From the NCBI RefSeq assembly GCF_000425105.1, contig NZ_KE384305.1, positions 20,289 to 84,288 of the forward strand: a stretch of 64,000 nucleotides of DNA. Direction: 5' to 3'. The position numbers and the translations under genes were made by a program. Each line of letters opens with the position of its first letter. Positions within the stretch are counted from its first letter, which is position 1. This document shows, in pieces, positions 50,051 to 61,655 of the stretch. The notes under the pieces were generated by a model. The model did no database searches. It was given only the letters and a program-made list of their open reading frames with translations, and was not told the DNA's origin. Source of the stretch: Agrococcus lahaulensis DSM 17612 (lineage in GTDB: Bacteria > Actinomycetota > Actinomycetes > Actinomycetales > Microbacteriaceae).

Positions 50051-51166
50051 ATGAACGAGAACACCCGGGCGCTCTCCGAGGCGGGCGTGAGCATCTGGCT
50101 CGACGACCTCTCGCGGCAGCGCATCGACAGCGGCACCCTCGCGGCGCTCATCACCGAGCGCGACGTCGTCGGCGTCACGACGAACCCGACGATCTTCGCG
50201 AACGCGATCGCGCAGGGCGAGTCGTACGAGGCCGCGATCCACGAGCTCGCGGCCGACGGCGCGGGCGTCGACGAGGTCATCACGGCGCTCACGACCCGTG
50301 ACGTCGCGGACGCGTGCGACATCTTCGCCGACCTCTACGCATCCACCGACGGCTTCGACGGGCGCGTGTCGATCGAGGTCGATCCCGGCCACGCGCGCGA
50401 CACCGAGGCCACCGTCGCGCAGGCCGCCGAGCTGCACCGCCTCGTCGACCGCGAGAACGTGCTCATCAAGATCCCCGCGACGCAGCAGGGCCTCGAGGCG
50501 ATCGCCGCGACGATCGCGGCGGGCATCAGCGTCAACGTCACGCTCATCTTCTCGCTCGAGCGCTACCGCGACGTCATCAACGCGTACCTCACGGGGCTCG
50601 AGCGCGCGCAGCAGGCTGGGCGCGACCTGTCGAAGATCCACTCCGTCGCGTCGTTCTTCGTCTCGCGCGTCGACACCGAGATCGACAAGCGCCTCGACGC
50701 GATCGGCACGGACGAGGCTCGCGCGCTCAAGGGCAAGGCGGGCATCGCGAACGCGCGCCTCGCCTACCGCGTGTGGCAGGAGTCGTTCGGCTCCGAGCGG
50801 GCGAAGGCCCTGCTCGAGGCCGGCGCGAACACGCAGCGGCCCCTGTGGGCGTCGACGGGCGTCAAGGACCCCTCGCTCCCCGACACGCTCTACGTCACCG
50901 AGCTCGTCGCGCCGCACACGGTCAACACGATGCCGGAGAAGACGCTCGAGGCGGTCGCCGACCACGGGCGCATCGAGGGCGATCGCGTCTCGGGCCGCGG
51001 CGACGAGGCGGATGCGGTGCTCGACGCGCTCGAGCGCGTCGGCGTCTCCTACACCGAGGTCGTGGAGCTGCTCGAGACCGAGGGCCTCGAGAAGTTCGAC
51101 GCGTCGTGGGCCGAGCTCGTCGAGACCGTGCGCGGTCACCTCGAGCAGGCGGGAGCGGGAGCATGA
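50051..51166 (+). CDS. tal: Transaldolase
   Basis: 371 aa, ATG with AGGAGG seven bases upstream. Actinobacterial/cyanobacterial long transaldolase: [16 protein letters not shown], catalytic Lys in [14 protein letters not shown], and [15 protein letters not shown]. Moves a dihydroxyacetone unit between sugar phosphates. It overlaps pgi by 4 bp (ATGA). Confidence 0.95.
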   Translation: MNENTRALSEAGVSIWLDDLSRQRIDSGTLAALITERDVVGVTTNPTIFANAIAQGESYEAAIHELAADGAGVDEVITALTTRDVADACDIFADLYASTDGFDGRVSIEVDPGHARDTEATVAQAAELHRLVDRENVLIKIPATQQGLEAIAATIAAGISVNVTLIFSLERYRDVINAYLTGLERAQQAGRDLSKIHSVASFFVSRVDTEIDKRLDAIGTDEARALKGKAGIANARLAYRVWQESFGSERAKALLEAGANTQRPLWASTGVKDPSLPDTLYVTELVAPHTVNTMPEKTLEAVADHGRIEGDRVSGRGDEADAVLDALERVGVSYTEVVELLETEGLEKFDASWAELVETVRGHLEQAGAGA

Positions 51167-52758
51167 CCTTCATCATCACGGCCTCGGGCGCCGCGCAGGA
51201 GGCGATCGACCGCGTCGTGCCGCAGCTCGTCGTCGACGGCGTCGCGGGGCGGCTCGTCTCGGGCGACGCGACGCTGTGGGGCGAGGCGGCCGAGGCCGAG
51301 GCCTCCGTGCGGCTCGGCTGGGTCGACGCCGCGGCGTCGAGCGCCGGCCTCGTCGACGACATCGAGGCGCTCCGGAAGCAGCTGCGGCAGCGCGGCGTCG
51401 ACCGCATCGCGCTCGCCGGCATGGGCGGCTCGTCGCTCGCGCCCGAGGTCATCACGCGCACCGCGGGCGTGCACCTCACGGTGCTCGACTCGACCGAGCC
51501 GGGCCAGGTGCGGCGCGCGCTGCGCGACGGCCTCGCGCGCACGGCGCTCGTCGTCTCGTCGAAGTCGGGCTCGACGCTCGAGACCGACAGCCAGCGACGC
51601 GCCTTCGAGCAGGCCTACCGCGATGCGGGCATCGACCCGGTCGAGCGCATCATCGTCGTGACCGACCCCGGCTCCCCGCTCGACCAGGACGCGCGCCGCG
51701 CGGGCTACCGCGTCTTCAACGCCGACCCGAACGTCGGCGGGCGCTACTCGGCGCTCACCGCCTTCGGCATCGTGCCCTCGGGCCTCGCGGGCGTCGACGT
51801 GCGCTCGCTGCTCGACGAGGCGCTCGCCGCGCTCCCCGAGATCACCGAGGACGCCGACGACAACCCCGGGCTGCGGCTCGCCGCCGCGATCGCCGGCACG
51901 AGGCCGCTGCGCGACAAGCTCGCGTTCGTCGCCGACGGCACGCACATCGTCGGCCTCGGCGACTGGGCCGAGCAGCTCATCGCCGAGTCGACCGGCAAGG
52001 ACGGCGTCGGCATCCTGCCGGTCGTGCTCGAGAAGGACGCGCCCGAGCTCTCCGCCGACCTCCCCGACCTGCAGGTCGTGCGCCTCGTCGGCTCCGCCCG
52101 CGAGGCGCAGCACGTCGAGCCGGGCGAGATCGAGGTCGCCGGCACGCTCGGCGCGCAGTTCCTCGTCTGGGAGTTCGCGACGGCCGTCGCCGGCCGGCTG
52201 CTCGGCATCAACCCGTTCGACCAGCCCGACGTCGAGTCGGCGAAGGTCGCCGCGCGCGGCCTGCTCGACGCGCTCGAGCCGCCGGCGGCTCCCGAGCACG
52301 TCGACGCGGGGATCGAGCTGCGCGGCACCGCCGGTGTCGTGCACGACTCGGTCGACGCATCCATCGACGCCCTGCTCGCCCAGCTCACGGGCGAGGGCTA
52401 CCTCGCGATCCACGCCTACCTCGACCGCATCGGGCAGCCGCGGTTCGAGCGGCTGCGCGAGGCCTTCGCGGCGCGCACCGGCCGACCCGTCACGTTCGGC
52501 TGGGGGCCGCGCTTCCTGCACTCGACCGGGCAGTACCACAAGGGCGGCACGCCGAACGGGGTGTTCCTGCAGCTGCTCGGCCAGCCGCACGAGGACCTCG
52601 AGATCCCCGGTCGGTCGTTCACCTTCGGGCAGCTGCTGCAGGCGCAGGCCTCGGGCGACGCGAGCGTGCTCGCCGAGCACGGCAGGCCCGTGCTGACGCT
52701 CACGCTCGACGACCTCGACGAGGGGCTCGACCGGCTCCTCGCCGCCGCTCGCCGATGA
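51163..52758 (+). CDS. pgi: Glucose-6-phosphate isomerase
   Basis: 531 aa. SIS-type isomerase: [35 protein letters not shown] (phosphate binding), [38 protein letters not shown] and [14 protein letters not shown]. The sequence style is like the isomerase half of bifunctional transaldolase-isomerase proteins rather than E. coli Pgi, and it directly overlaps tal. It feeds glucose-6-phosphate to Zwf. Confidence 0.93.
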   Translation: MTFIITASGAAQEAIDRVVPQLVVDGVAGRLVSGDATLWGEAAEAEASVRLGWVDAAASSAGLVDDIEALRKQLRQRGVDRIALAGMGGSSLAPEVITRTAGVHLTVLDSTEPGQVRRALRDGLARTALVVSSKSGSTLETDSQRRAFEQAYRDAGIDPVERIIVVTDPGSPLDQDARRAGYRVFNADPNVGGRYSALTAFGIVPSGLAGVDVRSLLDEALAALPEITEDADDNPGLRLAAAIAGTRPLRDKLAFVADGTHIVGLGDWAEQLIAESTGKDGVGILPVVLEKDAPELSADLPDLQVVRLVGSAREAQHVEPGEIEVAGTLGAQFLVWEFATAVAGRLLGINPFDQPDVESAKVAARGLLDALEPPAAPEHVDAGIELRGTAGVVHDSVDASIDALLAQLTGEGYLAIHAYLDRIGQPRFERLREAFAARTGRPVTFGWGPRFLHSTGQYHKGGTPNGVFLQLLGQPHEDLEIPGRSFTFGQLLQAQASGDASVLAEHGRPVLTLTLDDLDEGLDRLLAAARR

Positions 52759-54314
52759 CCGTCGCGACGGCCGAGGCCGTCACGATCGCGGCGGGCCAGA
52801 ACCCCCTGCGCGACCCGTCCGACCAGCGCCTCACGCGCATCCCCGGTCCGAACGCCATGACGTTCTTCGGCGTCACGGGCGACCTCGCGCGGAAGAAGCT
52901 GCTGCCGGCGGTCTACGACCTCGCGAACCGCGGCCTGCTGCCGCCGGGCTTCGGCCTCGTCGGCTTCGGCCGCCGGGACTGGGACGACGAGGCCTTCGCG
53001 CGCATGGTGCGCGAGTCGGTGCAGCAGCACGCTCGCACCGCCTTCCGCGAGTCGGTATGGCGGCAGCTCGCCGAGGGCGTCCGCTTCGTGCAGGGCGACT
53101 TCGACGACGACGCGGCGTTCGACCGGCTCGCCGAGGTCCTCGCCGAGCTCGACCGCACGCGCGGCACGATGGGCAACCACGCCTTCTACCTGTCGATCCC
53201 GCCGAACGCGTTCCCGCTCGTCACGCAGCAGCTCAAGCGCTCCGGCCTCGCCGAGGCCGACGGCGAGCGGTGGCGGCGCGTCGTGATCGAGAAGCCGTTC
53301 GGGCACGACCTCGCATCGGCGCGCGAGCTCAACCAGGTCGTCGAGTCGGTGTTCCCCGCCGACAGCGTCTTCCGCATCGACCACTACCTCGGCAAGGAGA
53401 CGGTGCAGAACATCCTCGCGCTGCGCTTCGCGAACGCGCTGTGGGAGCCGATCTGGAACGCCAACCACATCGACCACGTGCAGATCACGATGGCGGAGGA
53501 CATCGGCGTCGGCGGCCGCGCCGGCTACTACGACGGCATCGGCGCCGCGCGCGACGTCATCCAGAACCACCTGCTGCAGCTCTTCGCGCTCACCGCGATG
53601 GAGGAGCCGGTCTCGTTCGACGCCGCCGACCTGCGGGTCGAGAAGGAGAAGGTGCTGCGCGCCGCGCGCGTGCCGCTCCCCCTCGAGCACTCGAGCGCCC
53701 GCGGGCAGTACGACGCCGGCTGGCACGGCGGCACGCTCGTGAAGGGCTTCCTCGAGGAGGAGGGCATGCGGCCCGACTCCGCGACCGAGACCTACGCCGC
53801 GATCAAGCTCGAGGTCGACACCCGTCGCTGGTCGGGCGTGCCGTTCTACCTCCGCGCAGGCAAGCGCCTCGGCCGCCGGGTCACCGAGATCGCGATCGTC
53901 TTCAAGCGAGCGTCGCAGTACCTCTTCGAGGAGTCGGACATCCGCACGATGAGCGAGAACGCGCTCGTCATCCGCGTGCAGCCCGACGAAGGCGTCTCGA
54001 TGCGCTTCGGCTCGAAGGTGCCGGGGCCGGGGATGCACGTGCGCGACGTGACGATGGACTTCGGCTACGGCCACGCCTTCACCGAGGAGAGCCCCGAGGC
54101 GTACGAGCGCCTCATCCTCGACGTGCTGCTCGGCGACCCGCCGCTCTTCCCCCGGCACGAGGAGGTCGAGCTCGCCTGGAGGATCCTCGACCCGATCGAG
54201 GAGCACTGGGAGGCGCAGGGCGGCCCGATCGACCAGTACGAGCCCGGCTCGTGGGGACCGCGGAGCGCGCACGAGCTGCTCGCCCGCGACGGACGGCACT
54301 GGAGGCGCCCGTGA
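52755..54314 (+). CDS. zwf: Glucose-6-phosphate 1-dehydrogenase
   Basis: 519 aa. NADP site FFGVTGDLARKKLLPAVYDL, substrate and catalytic RIDHYLGKETVQN with His-Lys, and VVIEKPFGHDLASA. Oxidises glucose-6-phosphate to the lactone, producing NADPH. It overlaps pgi (ATGA) and opcA (GTGA). OpcA encoded next is its assembly/activation factor, so stoichiometric coupling makes sense. Confidence 0.96.
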   Translation: MTVATAEAVTIAAGQNPLRDPSDQRLTRIPGPNAMTFFGVTGDLARKKLLPAVYDLANRGLLPPGFGLVGFGRRDWDDEAFARMVRESVQQHARTAFRESVWRQLAEGVRFVQGDFDDDAAFDRLAEVLAELDRTRGTMGNHAFYLSIPPNAFPLVTQQLKRSGLAEADGERWRRVVIEKPFGHDLASARELNQVVESVFPADSVFRIDHYLGKETVQNILALRFANALWEPIWNANHIDHVQITMAEDIGVGGRAGYYDGIGAARDVIQNHLLQLFALTAMEEPVSFDAADLRVEKEKVLRAARVPLPLEHSSARGQYDAGWHGGTLVKGFLEEEGMRPDSATETYAAIKLEVDTRRWSGVPFYLRAGKRLGRRVTEIAIVFKRASQYLFEESDIRTMSENALVIRVQPDEGVSMRFGSKVPGPGMHVRDVTMDFGYGHAFTEESPEAYERLILDVLLGDPPLFPRHEEVELAWRILDPIEEHWEAQGGPIDQYEPGSWGPRSAHELLARDGRHWRRP

Positions 54315-55249
54315 TCATCCGACTCTCCCGCACGACGACCGCCGAGGTGCAGCGGCGGATGCTCGAGATCCGCGAGGAGGGCGGCGTCGTCGCCCTCGGC
54401 CGCGTGCTCACGCTCGTCATCCACACGCAGATCGGCGCCGAGGAGGAGGCGATCCGCGCCGCCAACCAGGCCTCGCGCGAGCACCCGATGCGCGTCATCG
54501 TCGTCTCCCGCAACCCCGACCACGTGAACGCCGACGAGGAGCCGCGGCTCGACGCCGAGCTGCGGGTCGGCGCCGACGCGGGCGCGAGCGAGGTCGTGCT
54601 CCTGCAGTGCTACGGCGAGCTGGGCTCGCACCTGCTCGGCATCGTGCAGGGGCTGCTGCTGCCCGACGCCCCCGTCGTCGCGTGGTGGCCGAGCTTCATG
54701 CCCGAGACCCCCTCGGCGTCGCAGCTCGGGCAGATCTCGCAGCGCCGCATCACCGACTCCGGCAAGCAGGCCGACCCGCACGCCGCGATCCTCAGGCTCG
54801 CCGGCTGCTACCGGCCCGGCGACACCGACCTCGCGTGGACGCGGCTGACGAACTGGCGCGCGCACCTCGCGGCGCTGCTCGACCAGCCGCCGTTCGAGCC
54901 GGTGCACGGCGGCGTGGTCTCGGGCGACCTCGGCAACCCGAGCGTGCACCTCATGGCGGCGTGGCTGCAGCTGCGGCTGCGGGTGCCGATCGAGAAGGTC
55001 GAGGCAGGCGAGACGCCGACCGGCTCGAGCGGCCTCCACGCCGTCGAGCTGCACCGCTCGAGCGGCGAGTCGTCGCTCACGCGCGTGCGCGACTCCGTGG
55101 GGATCCTCCGCCAGCCCGGCCAGCCGGAGCACCACGTCGCGCTGTCGACGCGCGGGCTCGAGGACCAGCTCGCCGAGGAGCTGCGCAAGCTCGCACCCGA
55201 CGACATGTACCGCCAGGTGCTCGCTTCGACTCTCGAGGAGGCAGCGTGA
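54311..55249 (+). CDS. opcA: Glucose-6-phosphate dehydrogenase assembly protein OpcA
   Basis: 312 aa from a GTG overlapping the zwf stop. OpcA-family N-terminus (RTTTAEVQRRMLEIREEGGV, VVALGRVLTLVIHT) and the conserved LLPDAPVVAWWPSFMPETPS. It is needed for full Zwf activity in cyanobacteria and actinobacteria. The GTG overlap gives translational coupling with zwf and pgl. Confidence 0.95.
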   Translation: MIIRLSRTTTAEVQRRMLEIREEGGVVALGRVLTLVIHTQIGAEEEAIRAANQASREHPMRVIVVSRNPDHVNADEEPRLDAELRVGADAGASEVVLLQCYGELGSHLLGIVQGLLLPDAPVVAWWPSFMPETPSASQLGQISQRRITDSGKQADPHAAILRLAGCYRPGDTDLAWTRLTNWRAHLAALLDQPPFEPVHGGVVSGDLGNPSVHLMAAWLQLRLRVPIEKVEAGETPTGSSGLHAVELHRSSGESSLTRVRDSVGILRQPGQPEHHVALSTRGLEDQLAEELRKLAPDDMYRQVLASTLEEAA

Positions 55250-55941
55250 AGCCCGTCGTGCACCAGGACCGCGCCGCGCTCGTCGGGGCCGCGGCGGGAT
55301 CGCTCGAGGCACTCATCGCCGAGCTCGTCGAGCGGCAGGGCCGCGCGACGATCGCCCTCACGGGCGGCTCGGTCGGCACCGAGCTGCTCGCGGCGCTCGC
55401 CGATCGCCCGATCGACTGGGCGCGCGTGACGCTGACGTGGAGCGACGAGCGCTTCGTCGAGGCCGACTCGAGCGAGCGCAACGCGATGCAGGCGCGCGAG
55501 GCGCTCATCGACCGCGTCGAGATCCCGAGCGCGAGCGTGCTCGAGCTCCCGGCCGCCGACGGCCGCTCGCTCGACGAGGCGGCGGAGGCGGCGACGGCGA
55601 TGCTGCGCGAGCTCAGGCCCATCGACCTGACGCTCCTCGGCATGGGACCCGACGCGCACGTCGCCTCGCTCTTCCCCGGTCTGCCGGGCGTGCACGCCGA
55701 GGGGACGGCCGTCATCGCGGTGCGCGACTCCCCCAAGCCCCCGCCCGAGCGCTTGAGCTTCACGCTCGGGGCGATCAACGCATCCGATAGGGTCTGGCTC
55801 GTCGTCGCTGGCGAGGACAAGGCGGATGCCGTGGCGCGCGTGCTCGGCGGAGCCGACCTCGCCGAGGCGCCCGCCGTGGGCGTCGCGGGGCGGCTCGAGA
55901 CGGTCATGCACCTCGACGCGGAGGCGGCTTCGCGGCTCTAG
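55246..55941 (+). CDS. pgl: 6-phosphogluconolactonase
   Basis: 231 aa from a GTG overlapping opcA. IALTGGSVGTELLAAL, VTLTWSDERFVEADSSERN and LLGMGPDAHVASLFPG match the DevB/Pgl family. It hydrolyses 6-phosphogluconolactone, completing the oxidative branch started by Zwf. It is the last gene of the operon; repeats and a hairpin follow. Confidence 0.95.
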   Translation: MKPVVHQDRAALVGAAAGSLEALIAELVERQGRATIALTGGSVGTELLAALADRPIDWARVTLTWSDERFVEADSSERNAMQAREALIDRVEIPSASVLELPAADGRSLDEAAEAATAMLRELRPIDLTLLGMGPDAHVASLFPGLPGVHAEGTAVIAVRDSPKPPPERLSFTLGAINASDRVWLVVAGEDKADAVARVLGGADLAEAPAVGVAGRLETVMHLDAEAASRL

Positions 55942-55953
55942 CCCGGCGACCGA

Positions 55954-56080
55954 GTGGCGCCCGCGGCGCCTGGGCGGCGCCTGCGGTGCCTGAGCGGCGG
56001 CTGCGGGCTCCCCTCAGTCGCGGGAGCCGCCAGTCAGACCCGGGAGGCGCCACTCGCATGCGGGAGGCGCCGATCAGCGC
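55954..56080. repeat. 20-bp periodic repeat array that reverses orientation
   Basis: Three degenerate 20-bp units run forward at 55954-56013 (starting GTGGCGCC, GCGGCGCC, GCGGCGGC). A 7-base centre follows, then three 20-bp units in the inverted sense at 56021-56080 (starting CGGGAGCCGCC, CGGGAGGCGCC, CGGGAGGCGCC). The 20-base period is exact. Arms could pair into an extended cruciform or hairpin between the convergent pgl and rbpA genes. From memory related TGGCGCC/GGGAGGCGCC strings recur in Microbacteriaceae intergenic DNA. Confidence 0.7.
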
Positions 56081-56101
56081 AGGCGGGCACGGGGATGCGA
56101 G

Positions 56102-56133
56102 AGCGGCCGCCCTGCCGGAGCAGGACGGCCGCT
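56102..56133 (-). terminator. Terminator after rbpA (possibly bidirectional)
   Basis: AGCGGCCG-C-CCTGC / GCAGG-A-CGGCCGCT: 13 paired bases with one internal mismatch and a CGGA loop, 28 bp beyond the rbpA stop. Confidence 0.7.
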
Positions 56134-56160
56134 GCGTCTCGATGCCGATCGATCAGCGCG

Positions 56161-56517
56161 TCAGGCGCGGCCCTCGGCGGCGCGCAGCTTCTGCAGCGCC
56201 TCCTCGAGCAGCTCCGCCGCCTCCTCGGGCGTGCGGCGCTCCTTCACGTACGCGAGGTGCGTCTTGTAGGGCTCGTTCTTGGCGACCTGCGGCGGGTTGT
56301 CCTTGTCGCGGCCGGCCGGGAGCCCGGTCGACGGCGAGTCGATGACCTCGGGGATCTCGTCCTCGGGCAGGTCGGCCGCGAAGTAGCGGACGGTCTCGTT
56401 GCCCATCGCGTCCCAGTAGGAGACCGCCACGCGCTCGGCGTGGAAGCCCCGGTCCTGCTCGCCCATGGGGCCCGCGCCGACGCGCGAGCCGCGGATCGCA
56501 CTGCCTCCGGAAGCCAT
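56161..56517 (-). CDS. rbpA: RNA polymerase-binding protein RbpA
   Basis: 118 aa. Actinobacterial transcription activator that binds RNA polymerase and the housekeeping sigma factor. The N-terminal tail (AIRGSRVGAGPMGEQDRGF), core (ERVAVSYWDAMGNETVRYFA), basic linker (STGLPAGRDKDNPPQVAKNE) and sigma-interaction helices (HLAYVKERRTPEEAAELLEE) align with RbpA. It has no cysteine at all, so the zinc ligands of some RbpA proteins are absent. The ATG shares one base with the secG stop. Confidence 0.92.
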   Translation of the reverse strand: MASGGSAIRGSRVGAGPMGEQDRGFHAERVAVSYWDAMGNETVRYFAADLPEDEIPEVIDSPSTGLPAGRDKDNPPQVAKNEPYKTHLAYVKERRTPEEAAELLEEALQKLRAAEGRA

Positions 56518-56765
56518 CAGATCCCCGCGAACTTGGTGATGAGGCCGAGCACGACGATGGATGCGACCCACGTCAGGCTGACGGCGACGGTGATGGTGTT
56601 GAGGTTCCGCTCCGCCACGCCCGACGAGCCGAGCGACGAACCGACGCCGCCGCCGAACATGTCGGAGAGCCCGCCGCCGCGGCCCTTGTGCAGCAGGATG
56701 AACAGCGTCAGCAGCACGGATGTGACGCCGAGGATCACCTGCATGATGATCTGGAGAATCTCCAC
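56517..56765 (-). CDS. secG: Preprotein translocase subunit SecG
   Basis: 82 aa from a GTG at 56765 preceded by GAAAGAGG. Two hydrophobic helices (LGVTSVLLTLFILLHKGRGG; NLNTITVAVSLTWVASIVVL) with the conserved glycine-rich loop GGLSDMFGGGVGSSLGSSG. Accessory subunit of the SecYEG channel. It follows tpiA, the usual actinobacterial position, with its own TAGGAT -10-like box. Confidence 0.95.
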   Translation of the reverse strand: MEILQIIMQVILGVTSVLLTLFILLHKGRGGGLSDMFGGGVGSSLGSSGVAERNLNTITVAVSLTWVASIVVLGLITKFAGI

Positions 56766-56824
56766 TAGCCCTCTTTCCGGTGTCGTGGCCCGGGCGACGC
56801 CCGTCCACGAGAAGTCCAACGAGC

Positions 56825-56830
56825 ATCCTA
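56825..56830 (-). promoter_or_regulatory. Possible -10 box for secG-rbpA
   Basis: TAGGAT on the minus strand in the 104-bp gap after tpiA, leader about 55 bases. Confidence 0.4.
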
Positions 56831-56869
56831 CCGCAGGGATTCCCGCGGCGGTCGGCTCGCGCGTCGGCG

Positions 56870-57655
56870 TCAGGTGCCGACGTGGTGCTGGAAGCGCGCG
56901 ATCGCCGCGAACTCGGCCGCGTCGAGGCTCGCGCCGCCGACGAGCGCGCCGTCGACGTCGGGCTCGCGCATGAAGCCGGCGATGTTGCCCGATTTCACGC
57001 TGCCGCCGTAGAGGATGCGTGTGCTCGCTGCAGCCTCGTCGCCCCGCAGCTCCGCGATCGTCTGCCGCAGCGCCTGCGCGACCTGCTGCGCCTGCTCGGC
57101 GGTCGCCGCCTTGCCGGAGCCGATCGCCCAGACGGGCTCGTACGCGACGACGATCTCACCAGCGGCCGGCAGCTCGGCGAGCGCCTCGCGCAGCTGCTGC
57201 ACCGGCACCGCCGACGCACCGTGCTGCTCGAGGTCCGCCTCCGTCTCGCCGACGCAGATGATCGGCGTCACGCCGTGGCGCACCGCGGCTGCGGCCTTGC
57301 GGCCGACGAGCGCGGAGCTCTCGCCGTGGTCCTGCCGGCGCTCGGAGTGCCCGACGATCGCGTACGAGCACTCGAGCTTCGCGAGCATGGATGCGGCGAC
57401 CTCTCCCGTGTGCGCGCCCGAGTCGTGCTCCGAGACGTCCTGGGCGCCGAAGCGCAGCTCGAACTTCTCCGCGGACACGAGCGTCTGCACGCTGCGCAGA
57501 TCGGTGAACGGCGGGAAGACGGCGACCTCGACGGCGGCGTGGTCGTGCCGCGCGTCCTGCAGCGTCCACGCGAGCTTCTGCACGAGCGCGATCGCCTGCA
57601 GGTGATCGTTGTGCAGCTTCCAGTTGCCCGCGATGAGCGGCGTGCGGTTCACCAT
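56870..57655 (-). CDS. tpiA: Triosephosphate isomerase
   Basis: 261 aa. [11 protein letters not shown] (catalytic Lys), [15 protein letters not shown] (catalytic His), [20 protein letters not shown] (catalytic Glu and loop 6) and [11 protein letters not shown]. It interconverts dihydroxyacetone phosphate and glyceraldehyde-3-phosphate. The start overlaps pgk by 7 bp. Confidence 0.96.
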   Translation of the reverse strand: MVNRTPLIAGNWKLHNDHLQAIALVQKLAWTLQDARHDHAAVEVAVFPPFTDLRSVQTLVSAEKFELRFGAQDVSEHDSGAHTGEVAASMLAKLECSYAIVGHSERRQDHGESSALVGRKAAAAVRHGVTPIICVGETEADLEQHGASAVPVQQLREALAELPAAGEIVVAYEPVWAIGSGKAATAEQAQQVAQALRQTIAELRGDEAAASTRILYGGSVKSGNIAGFMREPDVDGALVGGASLDAAEFAAIARFQHHVGT

Positions 57656-58859
57656 CCGAGGACCTCCAGTCCGGGCAGTCGGGATCCCTCGAGGAACTCG
57701 AGGCTCGCGCCGCCACCGGTCGAGATGTGGCCGAACGCGTCGTCGTCGAAGCCGAGCTGCCGCACGGCCGCGGCGGAGTCGCCGCCGCCGACCACCGCGA
57801 GGCCGTCGGTCTCGGTGAGGGCCTGCGCGACCGCCTTCGTGCCGGCCGCGAACGCATCCATCTCGAACACGCCCATCGGGCCGTTCCAGAAGACGGTGCG
57901 GGAGCCGCGGATGGCCTCGGCGAAGGCGGCTGCCGTGTCCGGGCCGATGTCGAGGCCGATGCCGGCGCCGCCGAAGCGCGACGACTCGATCGCGTCGGCC
58001 GCGACCGTCTCGTGCTCGGCTTCGGCGGCGAAGCGCTCGGCGACGACCACGTCGGTCGGCAGCAGCAGCTCCACGCCGCGCTGCTCGGCGTCGTCGATGT
58101 AGCCGCGCACGCGCTCGACCTGGTCCTCCTCGAGGAGGCTCGAGGCGACCCCGAGGCCCTTCGCCGCCAGGAACGTGAAGAGCATGCCACCGCCGATGAG
58201 GAGGCGGTCGACGCGCGGCAGGAGGTGCTCGATGACGCCGAGCTTGTCGCTCACCTTCGAGCCACCGAGCACGACCGCGTACGGCCGCTCGGGCGACTCG
58301 GTGAGGCGCGAGAGCACCTCGAGCTCGCGCTGCACGAGCAGCCCGGCGGCGCTCGGGAGCGCTTGCGCGATCTCGAAGACGCTCGCCTGCTCGCGGTGGA
58401 CGACGCCGAAGCCGTCGGAGACGAAGGCGTCGGCGCCGGCCGCGAGCTCCGCCGCGAACGTCGCGCGCTCGGTCGCGTCCTTGCTCGTCTCGCGCGGGTC
58501 GAACCGCAGGTTCTCGAGCAGCGCGAGCTGCCCGTCGGCGAGCCCGATTCGCACGCGCGCCGCGTCCTCCCCCACCGTGTCGGCTGCGAAGGCGACCTCC
58601 GCACCCAGCAGCTCGCCGAGCCGCTCGGCGACCGGCGCGAGCGAGTACTGGGGGTCGGGCTCGCCCTTCGGCCGGCCGAGGTGCGACATCGCCACCACCT
58701 TCGCGCCCTGCTCGAGCAGGGCGCGAAGGGTGGGCAGCGACGCGACGATGCGGCCCTCGTCGGCGATCCGACCGTCCGTGAGCGGCACGTTGAAGTCGCA
58801 CCGGATGAGGACGGTCCTGCCGGTGAGGTCGCCGAGCGAGTCGAGCGTGCGCAGGGTCA

Positions 58860-58860
<1 letters not shown>
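57649..58860 (-). CDS. pgk: Phosphoglycerate kinase
   Basis: 403 aa. [40 protein letters not shown], and nucleotide-binding [18 protein letters not shown] with [15 protein letters not shown]. Glycolytic ATP-forming step. The ATG shares one base with the gap stop (TGATG), so gap-pgk-tpiA is tightly coupled. Confidence 0.96.
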
Positions 58861-60567
<1,707 letters not shown>

Positions 60568-60613
60568 GGCTGGCTCCTCTCTCGCGCACTGCGCGTGCGG
60601 ATGGGTCGACCCG

Positions 60614-60619
60614 ATCCTA
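60614..60619 (-). promoter_or_regulatory. Possible -10 box for sodA
   Basis: TAGGAT on the minus strand between the whiA stop and the sodA Shine-Dalgarno, leader about 40 bases. Confidence 0.4.
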
Positions 60620-60660
60620 TCCACGCCGGCCTGATCGCGAGCAGGGTCTCGGCGAGCGGC

Positions 60661-61641
60661 TCAGACGTCGTCGATGTCGTCGGGCACCGCGTCCTCGGTG
60701 CTCGGGATGCCGCGCTCCTGCGCGGCGCGATCCGCCATCGCGAGCAGCCGCCGGATCCGCCCCGCGACCGCGTCCTTCGTCATCGTCGGCTGCGCGAGGT
60801 GGCCGAGCTCGTCGAGGCTCGCATCTCGGTGCTCGAGCCGCAGGCGTCCGGCGTACGCGAGGTGCTCGGGCACCTCGGGACCGAGGATGTCGAGCGCCCG
60901 CTCGATGCGCGCGCACGCCGCGACCGCCGCCTGGGCGCTGCGGCGGAGGTTGGCGTCGTCGAAGTTCACGAGCCGGTTCGCGGTCGCGCGCACCTCGCGG
61001 CGCTGCCGCAGCTCCGCCCACGCCTGCACGGTCTCGAGCGCCCCCATGGTCGTGAGCATCCGCGAGATCGGCTCGCCCTCGCGGATCACCACGCGGTGCG
61101 CGCCGCGGACCTCGCGCGACTTCGCGGGCACGCCGAGCCGGCCGGCCGCGCCGACGAGCGCCATCGCCGCCTCGTTGCCGGGGCAGGCGATCTCGAGCGC
61201 GGCCGAGCGGCCGGGATCCGACAGCGAGCCCTGCGCGAGGAACGCGCCGCGCCAGACGCCCGCGAGGTCCTCGAGCGAACCGGTGGTGACCTTGTTCGGG
61301 AGGCCGCGCACGGGCTTGCGCCGCGCATCCATGAGCCCCGTCTGCCGCGCGAGCGTCTCGCCCTCGGCGATGACGCGCACGAGGTACGCCCCGCTCGAGC
61401 GGCTCGACGACGACGAGATGCGGGCGATCTCGGCCTTGACGCCGTAGAGCTCGAGGATGCTGCGCGCGAGCCGGCGCGCCGCGGCCGCGGAGTCGAGCTC
61501 GCTCTCGACCGCGACGCGGTTCGAGATCACGTGCAGGCCGCCGGCGAAGCGCAACAGGGTCGCGACCTCGGCCGCCTTCGTCTGGGGTCGCGTCACGCGC
61601 ACGCGCGCGAGCTCCTCCTTGACGTCGTCGGTGAGTGTCAC
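60661..61641 (-). CDS. whiA: Sporulation/cell-division regulator WhiA
   Basis: 326 aa from a GTG at 61641. GAGAGGAA five bases upstream and the family-typical N-terminus [14 protein letters not shown] support it; an ATG at 61659 overlapping the rapZ stop (ATGA) would add six residues. The N-terminal half is a degenerate LAGLIDADG homing-endonuclease fold ([20 protein letters not shown]) and the C-terminus is a helix-turn-helix ([20 protein letters not shown]). WhiA controls septation genes in Streptomyces and is conserved in non-sporulating relatives. Confidence 0.94.
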   Translation of the reverse strand: MTLTDDVKEELARVRVTRPQTKAAEVATLLRFAGGLHVISNRVAVESELDSAAAARRLARSILELYGVKAEIARISSSSSRSSGAYLVRVIAEGETLARQTGLMDARRKPVRGLPNKVTTGSLEDLAGVWRGAFLAQGSLSDPGRSAALEIACPGNEAAMALVGAAGRLGVPAKSREVRGAHRVVIREGEPISRMLTTMGALETVQAWAELRQRREVRATANRLVNFDDANLRRSAQAAVAACARIERALDILGPEVPEHLAYAGRLRLEHRDASLDELGHLAQPTMTKDAVAGRIRRLLAMADRAAQERGIPSTEDAVPDDIDDV

Positions 61642-61655
61642 GCCGGTTCCTCTCG

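Noticed and set aside
50298-54314. A 1,338-codon open plus-strand frame reaching zwf through tal and pgi
   Set aside because: Only the last 519 codons are zwf; upstream it is a shadow frame of tal and pgi, Arg/Ser-rich as expected where GC-rich codons suppress stops. It is not a fusion protein.
55954-56080. Possible CRISPR array
   Set aside because: Units are only 20 bp with no spacer of constant length and no cas genes; the array reverses orientation, unlike CRISPR.
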